Below the pieces are notes generated by a model, which was given only the letters and a program-made list of their open reading frames with translations, had not been told where the DNA came from and made no database searches. A stretch of DNA of 64,000 nt from Flavobacterium urumqiense (GTDB taxonomy: Bacteria; Bacteroidota; Bacteroidia; Flavobacteriales; Flavobacteriaceae). The stretch covers positions 25,647 to 89,646 of the forward strand of contig NZ_FNVP01000013.1 in NCBI RefSeq assembly GCF_900108015.1, read 5' to 3'. Of this stretch, positions 1 to 9,414 are shown one piece after another (the first letter of the stretch is position 1; each line of letters begins with the position of its first letter). The position numbers and the translations under genes are program-made.

Positions 1-387
1 TTCATTTGCAGTTGTGCGTTTGCCGGAACTCCACCGGATGCAGTAAAAAAAGCCTTCGCTAAAAAATTTCCTGCTGCAACAAAAGTGAGTTGGGGAGTTG
101 AAGGTCCAAAAGAATGGGAAGCAGAATTTACATTGGAAGGAAACAAGATTTCTGCTAATTTCTCAGAAGATGGAACTTGGCTGGAAACGGAAAGAGAAAT
201 TAAAGTTGTCAATTTACCAAAAGCAATTTTAACAGCTGTAAAATCGAAATACAGTGATTGGAAAATTGCAGAAGCGGACAAAACAGAAAGTTCAAAACAT
301 GGAACTATCTATGAAGTAGATTTAAAAAAAGGTATGAAGAGTAAAAGCCTTGCTTTTAAAGAAAATGGTATGTCGATAAAAGAATAA
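1..387 (+). CDS. PepSY-like domain secreted protein, 5'-truncated by the window
   Basis: The reading frame is open from base 1, so the start codon lies outside the window. The visible part begins inside the end of a signal peptide (C-A-F-A-G) and continues with PPDAVKKAFAKKFPAA and two repeats rich in aromatic and charged residues (W-x-x-E-F-x-x-x-G and Y-x-V-D-x-x-K). This is the pattern of the PepSY-like (BLIP-like, DUF2874) periplasmic proteins common in Bacteroidota. They are small exported proteins with no assigned enzymatic role. A strong terminator follows at 415-446, which separates it from the efflux operon downstream. The internal GTG at 85 is not a credible start, because homology-like sequence continues upstream of it. 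Confidence 0.75.
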   Translation, partial: FICSCAFAGTPPDAVKKAFAKKFPAATKVSWGVEGPKEWEAEFTLEGNKISANFSEDGTWLETEREIKVVNLPKAILTAVKSKYSDWKIAEADKTESSKHGTIYEVDLKKGMKSKSLAFKENGMSIKE

Positions 388-414
388 TTTTCGATTTTTT
401 TAATTAATATACAT

Positions 415-446
415 AAAGAGTTGGTTTTACATCCGACTCTTTTTTA
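415..446 (+). terminator. Rho-independent terminator after the PepSY-like gene
   Basis: The stem AGAGTTGG pairs with CCGACTCT (one G-T wobble) around a short loop and runs into six T residues. It lies 28 bases after the stop codon of the PepSY-like gene. Confidence 0.8.
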
Positions 447-542
447 TGATGTAAAAAGTGGTGTCTGCATAAAGTGCAAATAGATCGGACAAGCTATTTG
501 TCTTACAAAAAAGGTTAAAATTAATTTTTAAAGTTTTTTAAA

Positions 543-1565
543 ATGAAAAAAATACTACTGTCCGTAATAATTTTTGCTTCTATTTTTAATAGTTACAGTC
601 AAACCTATAAATTATCTAAAAAGATCAGCACTTCTGGTAATGACGGCTGGGATTATCTTGCTGTTGATGATGTGGCGCAACATTTATTTGTTTCACACGG
701 AAACATGGTCAATGTGATTGATTTAAAATCAGATAAAACAATAGCAACTATTCCAGATACAAAAGGAGTTCATGGAATTGCAGTTGCCAATGATCTCAAT
801 AAAGCATTTATTAGCAACGGAAAAGACAATTCTATTACAATTGTCAATTTGAAAACATTTGAATTACTTGAAAAAGTAAAAATTACAGGAGTTAAACCAG
901 ATGCCATTTTAAACGATCAATTTTCTCGAAAAGTGTTTATTTACAATGCAGAAAGTAATGATGCTACGGTTATTGATGCCAATACAAACAAAGTGGTGAA
1001 AACAATTCCATTGGGTGGAAAACCAGAGTTCTCAGTTACCAATACTAAGGGATTAATTTATGTGAATATTGAAAATAAAAACGAAATAAAAACGATAAAC
1101 GCTTCAACACTAAAAGTAACAAATACTTGGAGTATTGTTCCTGGAGATGAACCATCAGGACTGGCAATTGACTTAGTTACTAATAGACTGTTTTCTGTTT
1201 GCAGTAATAATTTAATGATAATTGTTAATGCTAAAAATGGAAAAATTATAAAGACACTACCAATTGGTGATGGTTGTGACGGCGTTGTTTTTGATGCCAA
1301 AAAGAAGCTTATTTTCGCTTCTAATGGCGAAGGAACGATTACGGTTGTAAAAGAGAGTAACGCAAATACTTTTTCAATTCTTGAAACTGTAAAGTCTCAA
1401 AAAGGAGCCAGAACCATTGCACTGAACAAAACTACAAATCAACTGTATTTACCTTCGGCAGATTTTGGTTTAAAACCAGAACCAACAACAGAAAACCCAA
1501 AACCACGAGCAGGAATAGTACCTAATTCGTTCGTTGTTCTAGTTGTTGAACCAATTTCTAAATAG
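543..1565 (+). CDS. YncE-family secreted beta-propeller protein
   Basis: This 340-residue protein has an N-terminal signal peptide ending at about YSQ (residue 19). Repeated blades follow, of the type V-x-V-I-D-x-x-x-x-K-x-x-x-T-I-P, for example near residues 60-75, 85-105 and 130-150. This is the YVTN/YncE propeller pattern. Such proteins are periplasmic and often travel with transport systems, but their ligand is usually unknown. It is the first gene of an apparent four-gene run: 28 bases separate it from the TolC-like gene, and the adaptor and RND pump follow. The context suggests an accessory role in export, perhaps substrate or metal sensing, which is inference only. Confidence 0.8.
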   Translation: MKKILLSVIIFASIFNSYSQTYKLSKKISTSGNDGWDYLAVDDVAQHLFVSHGNMVNVIDLKSDKTIATIPDTKGVHGIAVANDLNKAFISNGKDNSITIVNLKTFELLEKVKITGVKPDAILNDQFSRKVFIYNAESNDATVIDANTNKVVKTIPLGGKPEFSVTNTKGLIYVNIENKNEIKTINASTLKVTNTWSIVPGDEPSGLAIDLVTNRLFSVCSNNLMIIVNAKNGKIIKTLPIGDGCDGVVFDAKKKLIFASNGEGTITVVKESNANTFSILETVKSQKGARTIALNKTTNQLYLPSADFGLKPEPTTENPKPRAGIVPNSFVVLVVEPISK

Positions 1566-1593
1566 TTTAATTCTTTTTATCTAAATTTATCCA

Positions 1594-2829
1594 ATGAAAT
1601 GGAAGCTTTTATTATTATTTTTTATTTGTTTCAAATCTTTTTCGCAAGAAAAAGATTTGAATTACTTTATTGCTAAAGCACAAAATAATTCTCCTTTACT
1701 TAAAGATTATAGCAATCAAATAAAATCCGCGACACTAGATAGTTTATTGAATCGCGCAGTTTATAAACCACAAGTTACTGGAAATCTTAATGCTAATTAC
1801 GCACCTGTAATTAGTGGTTTTGGTTATGATACCGCATTGAGTAACGGACAATCTGTTGCGGGTTTGGTCGGAGTTAACCAAAAAATAATTGGAAAAAAAA
1901 GAATCAATTCGCAATCTGATTCGTTTCAATTGATAAAAGAAGCTTTGGTTTTAAATCAAAAAATTACCTTAAGAGATTTAAACAAAACCATTATTGCTCA
2001 ATATATTTTGGCTTCAGCAAGTTCAGAACAAATTGGTTTCAACCAAAAAATTGCAACTCTTTTAAAACAGGAAACAAGCATCCTAAAAAAATTAACTCAA
2101 AATGCAGTTTACAAACAAACAGATTATTTGATTTTTAGCGCAACTGTGAAGCAACAGGATTTAGTATTGTTACAATTAAAACAACAATATCAAAATGATT
2201 TGGCTTTGTTGAATTACCTTTCAGGAGAAACCGATACGACTTTTATTAATTTAAAAAAGCCTGAAATTACTTTGAAAAATAGTCGGTCTTCGGATAAAAT
2301 AGTTTTTTTGAAACAATTTGAGGTGGACAGCTTAAAACTTCAGAATCAAAATAAATTCATTGATTACAGTTATAGACCTTCCTTGTCTTTATTAGGAGAT
2401 GCAGGTTACAATTCCAGTTTTGCCTATCAGGCTTATAAAAATTTCGGATTTAGTGTGGGTTTGGGTTTGTCAATTCCTATTTATGATGGTAATCAACGCA
2501 CTTTGCAGCATCAAAAAAATGATGCGGCATTAGCTACTAATTTAGCTTATAAAAACAATTTCAATAAACAATACCAACAACAATTATTAATGTTGAATTT
2601 GAAACGGAAACAATCAGCAGCTGTAGAAAATCAGTTGCAATTACAGCTTCTTATCGCTGATGCATTAATTGAAGCAAATAAAAAATTATTGCTTACCGGA
2701 GATGCACAAATTACCGAATATATTATTGCTGTTGGTAATTTAATAGCCATCAAAAATGCCATTTCCCAAAATAATAGCAACAAACTTCAAATTATAAATG
2801 AAATTAATTATTGGAGTTTTAATGACTAA
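1594..2829 (+). CDS. TolC-family outer membrane efflux channel
   Basis: At 411 residues it is on the short side for the TolC/OEP family. It has a signal peptide ending near SFSQ (residue 18). Long amphipathic helices rich in Q, N, L and K follow, with two related halves (roughly 20-215 and 225-405). The second half carries the motif SVGLGLSIPIYDGNQR, typical of the beta-strand and turn region of OEP repeats. It would form the outer membrane exit duct of the pump encoded by the next two genes. Its stop codon overlaps the region of possible starts of the adaptor gene, so translation is probably coupled. Confidence 0.85.
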   Translation: MKWKLLLLFFICFKSFSQEKDLNYFIAKAQNNSPLLKDYSNQIKSATLDSLLNRAVYKPQVTGNLNANYAPVISGFGYDTALSNGQSVAGLVGVNQKIIGKKRINSQSDSFQLIKEALVLNQKITLRDLNKTIIAQYILASASSEQIGFNQKIATLLKQETSILKKLTQNAVYKQTDYLIFSATVKQQDLVLLQLKQQYQNDLALLNYLSGETDTTFINLKKPEITLKNSRSSDKIVFLKQFEVDSLKLQNQNKFIDYSYRPSLSLLGDAGYNSSFAYQAYKNFGFSVGLGLSIPIYDGNQRTLQHQKNDAALATNLAYKNNFNKQYQQQLLMLNLKRKQSAAVENQLQLQLLIADALIEANKKLLLTGDAQITEYIIAVGNLIAIKNAISQNNSNKLQIINEINYWSFND

Positions 2830-2833
2830 TTCT

Positions 2834-3751
2834 ATGAAGAAATCCATTCTGTTTTTTATCGTGATAGCGCTTTTTTTTATTTCCTGTAAAAATAATAATG
2901 AAGCCGAAAAAGTAATTGACGCGAGTGTTCCTGTGACCTTAACGACGATTGAAACCAGTTCAATTCAAAGTTTTATTGACCTGAATGCTACAGCAACTTA
3001 TTTGGTCAAAAATGTTATAAAAGCAAATGCTACAGGTTATTTGAATTCAGTTAACGTGGTTTCCAATGATTATGTTTCTAAAGGGGCGGCATTATTTTCG
3101 ATAAAAACCCGTGAGGCAAAAGTGTTAGGGAATACGATTAATAAAATTGACCCTAGTTTAAATTTTGGCGGAGCCATAAAAGTCAGAGCAAATACTAATG
3201 GCTTTGTAACTTCAGTAAATGTGCAACAAGGTGATTATGTTCAGGATGGTGATCCATTAGTTTCTATTAATGACTCCGGAAGTTTTGCCATAGTTTTGAG
3301 TTTGCCTTACGAGTTCAAAAAATATGTTTCAATCAATGAAGAACTAACGGTGATTTTACCAGATAGTACTTTGGTAAAAGTGAAAGTTCAAAAATACATG
3401 CCTTCCGTTGATGCCACTTCACAAACACAAAGTGTGATTTTAAAAGTCATTGGTAAACACGACATTCCAGAGAATTTAATTGTAAAAGTCAGAATTAATA
3501 AAAGTTCAAATTCAAAAACTGTTTCATTACCAAAAGCAGCCGTTTTAAGTAATGAAACGGAAACTGATTTTTGGATTATGAAAATGATTAATAACAATAC
3601 TGCCATAAAAATCCCGATAAAAAAAGGAGTAGAAACGCCTGATAAAGTAGAAATTCTAACACCTATTTTAACTTCTGAAGATAAAATTTTACTTTCAGGA
3701 AATTATGGTGTTGCAGATACCATTAAAGTAAAAGTGATAAAACCGGATTAA
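2834..3751 (+). CDS. RND efflux periplasmic adaptor lipoprotein, apparently without alpha-hairpin
   Basis: The frame is open from 2798, but the ATG at 2834 gives a clean lipoprotein signal (MKKSILFFIVIALFFISC), so I choose it; the ATG at 2822 is the alternative. The product is 305 residues. The two half-lipoyl motifs, A-T-G-Y-L-N-S-V-N-V...D-Y-V-S-K-G-A-A-L-F and N-G-F-V-T-S-V-N-V-Q-Q-G-D-Y-V-Q-D-G-D-P-L, are both clear. Only about 20 residues separate them, where most membrane fusion proteins carry a helical hairpin of 60 residues or more. Beta-barrel and membrane-proximal domains follow. It lies directly upstream of the RND permease (one base between them) and presumably links that pump to the TolC homologue. 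Confidence 0.85.
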   Translation: MKKSILFFIVIALFFISCKNNNEAEKVIDASVPVTLTTIETSSIQSFIDLNATATYLVKNVIKANATGYLNSVNVVSNDYVSKGAALFSIKTREAKVLGNTINKIDPSLNFGGAIKVRANTNGFVTSVNVQQGDYVQDGDPLVSINDSGSFAIVLSLPYEFKKYVSINEELTVILPDSTLVKVKVQKYMPSVDATSQTQSVILKVIGKHDIPENLIVKVRINKSSNSKTVSLPKAAVLSNETETDFWIMKMINNNTAIKIPIKKGVETPDKVEILTPILTSEDKILLSGNYGVADTIKVKVIKPD

Positions 3752-3752
3752 A

Positions 3753-6700
3753 ATGAATAATTTTTTTGTCAAACATAAAAACGGATTGAGTGCCATAATT
3801 TTTCTAATTATTTTGGGAGGTTTTTTTGCGTATTCTAAAATGCAAACCAGTTTATTTCCGGAGATTACTTTCCCTAAAATAAAAATCATTGCAGATGCCG
3901 GACAACAGCCGATTGATAAAATGATGATTACGGTTACAAAACCGTTAGAGAATGCCATTAAAAAAGTACAGGATTTAAAAACGGTCAGAAGTACAACCAG
4001 TAGAGGAAGTTGCGAAATTTCGGCATTCATGGATTGGAAATCGGATATCGATTTGAGCAAAACCCGGATAGAAGAGCAAATTAATCAGATAAAAAATAAT
4101 CTTCCGCCTGATACTCAAATTTCAGTCGAGAAAATGAATCCTTCTATTCTTCCGGTTATTGGATATGCTATAGAAGGAAAAGGAATCTCGCCTATTGAAC
4201 TTAAAAAAATAGCCAATTATACCATAAAACCTTTCCTTTCTCAAATTGATGGTGTTTCTGAGATTAGGATTATTGGCGGAAAAGAAAAAGAATATTGGTT
4301 GTCACTTGATTTCACTAAAATGACAGCATTGGGAATTACGCCAGATGCTATCACGCAAGTTTTAAGTCAAACCAATTTTATTAAATCCAATGGGTATTTG
4401 TCGGATTATCGTTATTTATATCTCACAATTGCAGATGCCCAGGTTAATAAAAAGGACGAACTGGAAAATTTGGTTATTCGCAATAACGGAAAAGCAATTG
4501 TAACCTTAGAAGATATTGCTGCTGTTGAAATTCGAGAAGCTAAAGAGTACATAAAAGTAAATGCGAATGGTAAAGAAAGTATTCTTATCGCCGTTCTCAA
4601 GCAACCCAATTCAAATTTGATTTCATTATCTGAGGCGATGCATGATAAACTGGAATCATTAAAAAAAATCCTTCCGAAAAATATAATAATAACGCCATTT
4701 TATGAGCAGGCCAGTTTTGTAAATGATGCTGTAAAAAGTGTAACGGATAGTTTGTTGATAGGGCTTTTGTTAGCGATTATTGTTGCTGTTTTATTTTTAA
4801 AATCAGTGAAAGCCAGCGTTACAATTTTGGTTGTTATTCCCGTTACTTTGGGGTTAACATTGATTGTGTTGTACGTAACCGGACAAACGTTTAATATCAT
4901 GACCCTAGGCGCGATTGCAGCGGCTTTAGGATTAATTATTGATGATGCGATTGTAGTTGTAGAACAAATTCACAGAACTTATGAGGAACATCCTGATGAG
5001 CCCACTGTTTCGCTTTTGCAAAAAGCGATTCACTATTTATTTCCGGCAATGGTAGGTTCATCCATAAGTACGATTGTGATTTTTATTCCTTTTGTATTAA
5101 TGAGCGGTGTTGCGGGTTCGTATTTTAAAGTGTTAACAGATACCATGATAATCACTTTAGTTTGTTCTTTTTTTGTGACTTGGTTGTTGCTTCCGGTCGT
5201 TTATTTATTGCTTTCCAAAAAAGAAAATAATTCTGAAGTTAAAAAAGAACTTGAAATTCACGATGTAAAAACACAGACTTGGGTAGCTTATTTTATTGGA
5301 AAACCTATAATTAGTATTTCATTTTGTATCGTTCTGGTGCTATCTATTTTTATTATTCTGCCTAATTTAGAAACTGGTTTTTTACCAGAAATGGATGAAG
5401 GAAGTATCATTTTGGATTATGAAAGCCCCCCAGGAACTTCACTTGAAGAGACTGACAGAATGCTGAAAGAAGTGGAAAAGATAATTATAAAAATTCCTGA
5501 AGTAGAAGCGTACAGTCGCCGAACAGGAACCCAAATGGGATTTTTTATAACGGAACCCAATCGCGGGGATTATTTGATTCAATTAAAAAAGGACCGAAGT
5601 AAAACCAGCAATGCTATTATTGATGAAATTAGACAAAAAGTAGAAGCGACTCAGCCCGCTTTACGCATTGATTTTGGTCAGGTAATAGGGGATATGTTGG
5701 GTGACTTAATGAGTTCTGTTTCGCCGATTGAAGTAAAAATATTTGGGAACAATCAAGCAGAATTACAAAAAATAGCCAAGAAAGTAAATGCAATAGTCGA
5801 AAAAGTAAAAGGTACTGCTGATGTATTTGACGGTATTGTTTTGGCTGGGCCATCCATAAATATAGTGCCTAATTATAGTCAGTTAGCGCAATACGGAATT
5901 ACTCCAGCCGACTTGCAATTTCAATTGCAAACTGCCCTTGAAGGGAATGTTATTGGGAATTTATTAGAAAATGAACGTGTAACTCCCATTCGGTTAATTT
6001 ATAAAAATTCAGAAAAAAGAAGTCTAGAAGAAATTAAAAAATTGCAACTGTTTTTACCAAATGGACAATCCATTCCTATCTCCAGTTTGGTTAGTATTGA
6101 AGCTCAAAAAGGAGTAGCGGAAATAGAACGTGAAAATCTTCAAATTATAAGTGTGGTTACGGGAAGGCTTGATAATAGGGATTTAGGAAGTGTGATGAAG
6201 GATATTCGATCTCAAATTTCAGAAAATATTCATTTACCCAGTGGCTATTATATTGAATACGCAGGTGCTTATAAAGAGCAGCAACAATCGTTCAAGGAGT
6301 TGTTGATGATATTAATCGCTTCTTCCTTATTGGTTTTTGGTGTCATTTTATTTTTATTTAGAGATTTTAGAGTAGCATTGGTAATCTTAATAATTTCTGT
6401 TTTAGGAATTGCAGGAAGCTATATTTTGCTTTTTCTAACAGGAACGCCATTAAACGTGGGAAGTTACACAGGAATTATTATGATAGTAGGAATAATAAGT
6501 GAGAATGCTATTTTTACATTTCTGCAATTCAGGGAAACTTTTAAATTGACACGGAATGTAAATGAATCTATAATTTATTCAATATCCACTAGGTTGCGCC
6601 CCAAATTAATGACTGCGTTTGGAGCAATCATAGCCTTATTTCCACTAGCAATAGGAATTGGAACTGGATCAGAATTGCATCAGCCACTAGCGATTGCTGT

Positions 6701-6803
6701 GATTGGAGGATTTATCATTGCGATGCCTTTACTTTTGATTGTATTGCCTACTTTATTGTGTTTAGTTTTCAAGAATGAAAAACATTTTACTTACTTTAAT
6801 TAA
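3753..6803 (+). CDS. Efflux RND transporter permease (AcrB/CusA superfamily)
   Basis: At 1016 residues it has the usual length of the AcrB/AcrD/AcrF family. It has an N-terminal membrane segment (about 12-28), a large periplasmic loop, a membrane bundle from about 330, and a second half repeating the plan (last bundle about 850-1010). The proton-relay signature G-L-I-I-D-D-A-I-V-V-V-E is present, with D397 and D398 equivalent to the essential TM4 aspartates of HAE-type pumps. No CusA-like methionine triad could be recognised by eye, so the substrate is undetermined. It is the last gene of the propeller-TolC-adaptor-pump operon. No strong terminator was seen downstream. Confidence 0.9.
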   Translation: MNNFFVKHKNGLSAIIFLIILGGFFAYSKMQTSLFPEITFPKIKIIADAGQQPIDKMMITVTKPLENAIKKVQDLKTVRSTTSRGSCEISAFMDWKSDIDLSKTRIEEQINQIKNNLPPDTQISVEKMNPSILPVIGYAIEGKGISPIELKKIANYTIKPFLSQIDGVSEIRIIGGKEKEYWLSLDFTKMTALGITPDAITQVLSQTNFIKSNGYLSDYRYLYLTIADAQVNKKDELENLVIRNNGKAIVTLEDIAAVEIREAKEYIKVNANGKESILIAVLKQPNSNLISLSEAMHDKLESLKKILPKNIIITPFYEQASFVNDAVKSVTDSLLIGLLLAIIVAVLFLKSVKASVTILVVIPVTLGLTLIVLYVTGQTFNIMTLGAIAAALGLIIDDAIVVVEQIHRTYEEHPDEPTVSLLQKAIHYLFPAMVGSSISTIVIFIPFVLMSGVAGSYFKVLTDTMIITLVCSFFVTWLLLPVVYLLLSKKENNSEVKKELEIHDVKTQTWVAYFIGKPIISISFCIVLVLSIFIILPNLETGFLPEMDEGSIILDYESPPGTSLEETDRMLKEVEKIIIKIPEVEAYSRRTGTQMGFFITEPNRGDYLIQLKKDRSKTSNAIIDEIRQKVEATQPALRIDFGQVIGDMLGDLMSSVSPIEVKIFGNNQAELQKIAKKVNAIVEKVKGTADVFDGIVLAGPSINIVPNYSQLAQYGITPADLQFQLQTALEGNVIGNLLENERVTPIRLIYKNSEKRSLEEIKKLQLFLPNGQSIPISSLVSIEAQKGVAEIERENLQIISVVTGRLDNRDLGSVMKDIRSQISENIHLPSGYYIEYAGAYKEQQQSFKELLMILIASSLLVFGVILFLFRDFRVALVILIISVLGIAGSYILLFLTGTPLNVGSYTGIIMIVGIISENAIFTFLQFRETFKLTRNVNESIIYSISTRLRPKLMTAFGAIIALFPLAIGIGTGSELHQPLAIAVIGGFIIAMPLLLIVLPTLLCLVFKNEKHFTYFN

Positions 6804-7017
6804 TTTAATTTTTTATTTAGATTGTTCATTTTTAAATAAATACAAATCATATTTTAAATAAAATATATAGCTTTGATAAAAAAGTAAGGTAAATTAAATG
6901 CTTTTTATTTAGTGGTACTTCCGGATGTTCCAAATAAATTTGTTAAAAGTGTTTAAATTTTAAACTAAAAATTAATGGAACTTTTTTCTAAAAAGTTTTG
7001 ATTGCCTTAATTTCTGC

Positions 7018-9309
7018 CTAAAAAGGATATCCAATAGCCAAATTGAAAACTAAATTTTCTTTTCTCCACATGCCACTTCCAAAATTGATTTGATCTAAAA
7101 CCCAGCGTTGCCCATCAGGCAAATAAGGTTTCCGAATAGGGAAGGCGAGGTCTGTTCTAAGAATTAGAAAAGAAAAATCAAAACGTAATCCCGCCCCAGC
7201 ACCAACAGCTAATTCGTTCATGAAATTTTTAGAAAATTGGGCCCCTGGTTTTTCAGGATTATCTTTCAACAGCCATATATTTCCTGCATCTAGGAATAAA
7301 GCTCCTTTTACCAAACCATAAATTTTAGCTCGGTATTCTGTATTGAATTCCAGTTTTAAATCTCCTGACTGATCTGCTAAAAAACTACTTGCCGTAGCAT
7401 TACCATCATAGGTTCCAGGACCAATGGATCGCGCACGAAATGCTCTTAAACTATTGGTTCCACCAATAAAAAACTGCTTAATAAATGGTAACTCATTCGA
7501 ATTTCCGTAAGCAAATCCTGCGCCTACAATAATTCTGCTGGCAAGCTGTGAATCTGGACCTAATTTCAAATAATGTCTAAAATCGTTTTCGACTTTTATA
7601 AATTGGCTAAAAGGAACATTAAACAGTTTGATGGTATCTCCTTTTTTTATGTTTGCTCCTGTAGCTAATCCGGTTATGTTTCCGGCTAAATCTAAAGACC
7701 CTTTATAATAAAATGTATTTTTCCTTCTTTTCTCTACTGTATTGGTGTAAGTATAAGAATAGGTTGGACCAAAAATTAATTGTTTTTCTATTACTTTACT
7801 TAGTGATGGATTGGCTAAAATTTGTTCTTGATACAAAGGAGTTATATTTTGAGGGCTTGCATAAGTGATTTCAGTAACATTTAATAAATGCTCTTTTTTC
7901 TCGCTCGCTTTCCATAAATAACCAAACGAGCCTTTGAATGTTTGCAACGAATACAATTTGGTTCGGTTTTGAAATTCATATCCTAATGTAGCTTTTGTTT
8001 TGGGCACAAAACCACTAGAAGATCGAAGCTTTAATGGGGAAACAAATCTTGGCCAAACTAAATTAGCTTCGGTTCCAACCCGGTACACATTAAATCCGTT
8101 ATTTTGTCCGGAAACCTGTACTTCAACACCTCCAAAAGCAGATATTGTTAGTAATTCAGCACCTCTAAAAGCGTTTCGATTACTCCAGTTTAAATTGAGT
8201 TCGGTTCCGGTATAATTAGCAGAATTGGTTTTTGCCAAAACTTCCAAACGAAGGGATTTTTTAGGTAGAGGCGTAAGATAATAATAGGCGTCTAAATAAT
8301 TTCCTAAGGTATCAGAAGGTTTAAATTGATTTTTAACGAATTTGAAAGTACCCAAATTCACTAATCGATTCAAAGATAAATTATGATTGGTCCGATTGTA
8401 TAGATCTTCTTTTTTAAAATATAAAGCGCGGTCAAAAATCCGTGGTTTGAATAAATTATCCGGATCTATAATGGTAAAATCATTGTATTTTTTGATGGAA
8501 TTATAATCGGGTTTCAAACTATCAGAACCAATAGAATAGTTAGGATAAACAATAATTTTATTAATCTTGAAAGGCGTCTCCGCCAGTTTTGGAGTTTCAT
8601 CTTTTACTTTTACAATAAGATCCACCTGATGATCTGCAACGGTACTGTCCACTTGCACTTTAAGATAATCAGGGTTAAAATAAAAAAATCCTTTTTCCTT
8701 TAGTCGGGCGTCAATACGAACTCTTTCTTCTTTAATAATATCAAGACTGTAGCCATTATCTTTTTTTAATAAACTTCTGCTGCTTGTTCTACGAACCGCA
8801 CTGGAGATGACGGAGGAATCCGTTGGGAATTTTACTTCTCTGATTTTATATCGTTTTAATGGTTTTACAATATATTCCGCGGTTGCTTTTTTGCCATGGC
8901 GGGTTGAATCCGCTTCAGTTTTAGTGTTGAAATAACCACTGTTTTCGGAGAAATTCTGTAAGACACTTTTGCTGTATTCTAGATCTACTTGACTGAATAA
9001 AACAGGAGGTTCACCAACTTTGGTTTTCAACCAGTAGCGCCATCCTTTTTCTTTTTTTGGTGTTCCCGCTAAATTATAGATGAATAATTTAGGACGTAAT
9101 CCCAAAAATGAAGAATTTGGTTTTGGTCTAAGAGTACTTTTTAATGCCGTTTTTAATGCTTTCTTCTCTTTATTAGATATTTCTTTTCCTTCTACTTTCA
9201 CTGTTGCACCAATGTATAGGAGTTCTCCTTCGGGTAAAAATTTTGTATTGCTGCAGGAAGCGGCAAACAAAACTAGAAAAAGGAAGTATAGTAAATGATT
9301 TTTATTCAT
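7018..9309 (-). CDS. tamL: TamL: BamA/TamA-family outer membrane lipoprotein
   Basis: This 763-residue protein starts with a lipoprotein signal (LFAASC, cysteine at about residue 19). It continues with POTRA-like repeats (about 25-330) and a C-terminal beta-barrel of the Omp85 superfamily. The lid-loop motif F-I-K-Q-F-F-I-G-G-T-N-S-L-R-A-F-R-A-R is visible near residue 620, and the chain ends in a terminal phenylalanine. In Bacteroidota the TamA partner of TamB is a lipidated variant called TamL, and the lipobox here fits that. It lies 105 bases downstream of tamB on the same strand, which supports the assignment. The pair is thought to act in envelope biogenesis, in outer membrane protein insertion or lipid transport. 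Confidence 0.88.
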   Translation of the reverse strand: MNKNHLLYFLFLVLFAASCSNTKFLPEGELLYIGATVKVEGKEISNKEKKALKTALKSTLRPKPNSSFLGLRPKLFIYNLAGTPKKEKGWRYWLKTKVGEPPVLFSQVDLEYSKSVLQNFSENSGYFNTKTEADSTRHGKKATAEYIVKPLKRYKIREVKFPTDSSVISSAVRRTSSRSLLKKDNGYSLDIIKEERVRIDARLKEKGFFYFNPDYLKVQVDSTVADHQVDLIVKVKDETPKLAETPFKINKIIVYPNYSIGSDSLKPDYNSIKKYNDFTIIDPDNLFKPRIFDRALYFKKEDLYNRTNHNLSLNRLVNLGTFKFVKNQFKPSDTLGNYLDAYYYLTPLPKKSLRLEVLAKTNSANYTGTELNLNWSNRNAFRGAELLTISAFGGVEVQVSGQNNGFNVYRVGTEANLVWPRFVSPLKLRSSSGFVPKTKATLGYEFQNRTKLYSLQTFKGSFGYLWKASEKKEHLLNVTEITYASPQNITPLYQEQILANPSLSKVIEKQLIFGPTYSYTYTNTVEKRRKNTFYYKGSLDLAGNITGLATGANIKKGDTIKLFNVPFSQFIKVENDFRHYLKLGPDSQLASRIIVGAGFAYGNSNELPFIKQFFIGGTNSLRAFRARSIGPGTYDGNATASSFLADQSGDLKLEFNTEYRAKIYGLVKGALFLDAGNIWLLKDNPEKPGAQFSKNFMNELAVGAGAGLRFDFSFLILRTDLAFPIRKPYLPDGQRWVLDQINFGSGMWRKENLVFNLAIGYPF

Positions 9310-9414
9310 CTGATTTTTTTGATGTGATTAAAAAGAAATTAAACAGTAAGGAATTAAGTTTTATTAAGAAAAATCAACTCAGTAATTTTCTTAATTTCTT
9401 AATAGTTCAAAATT

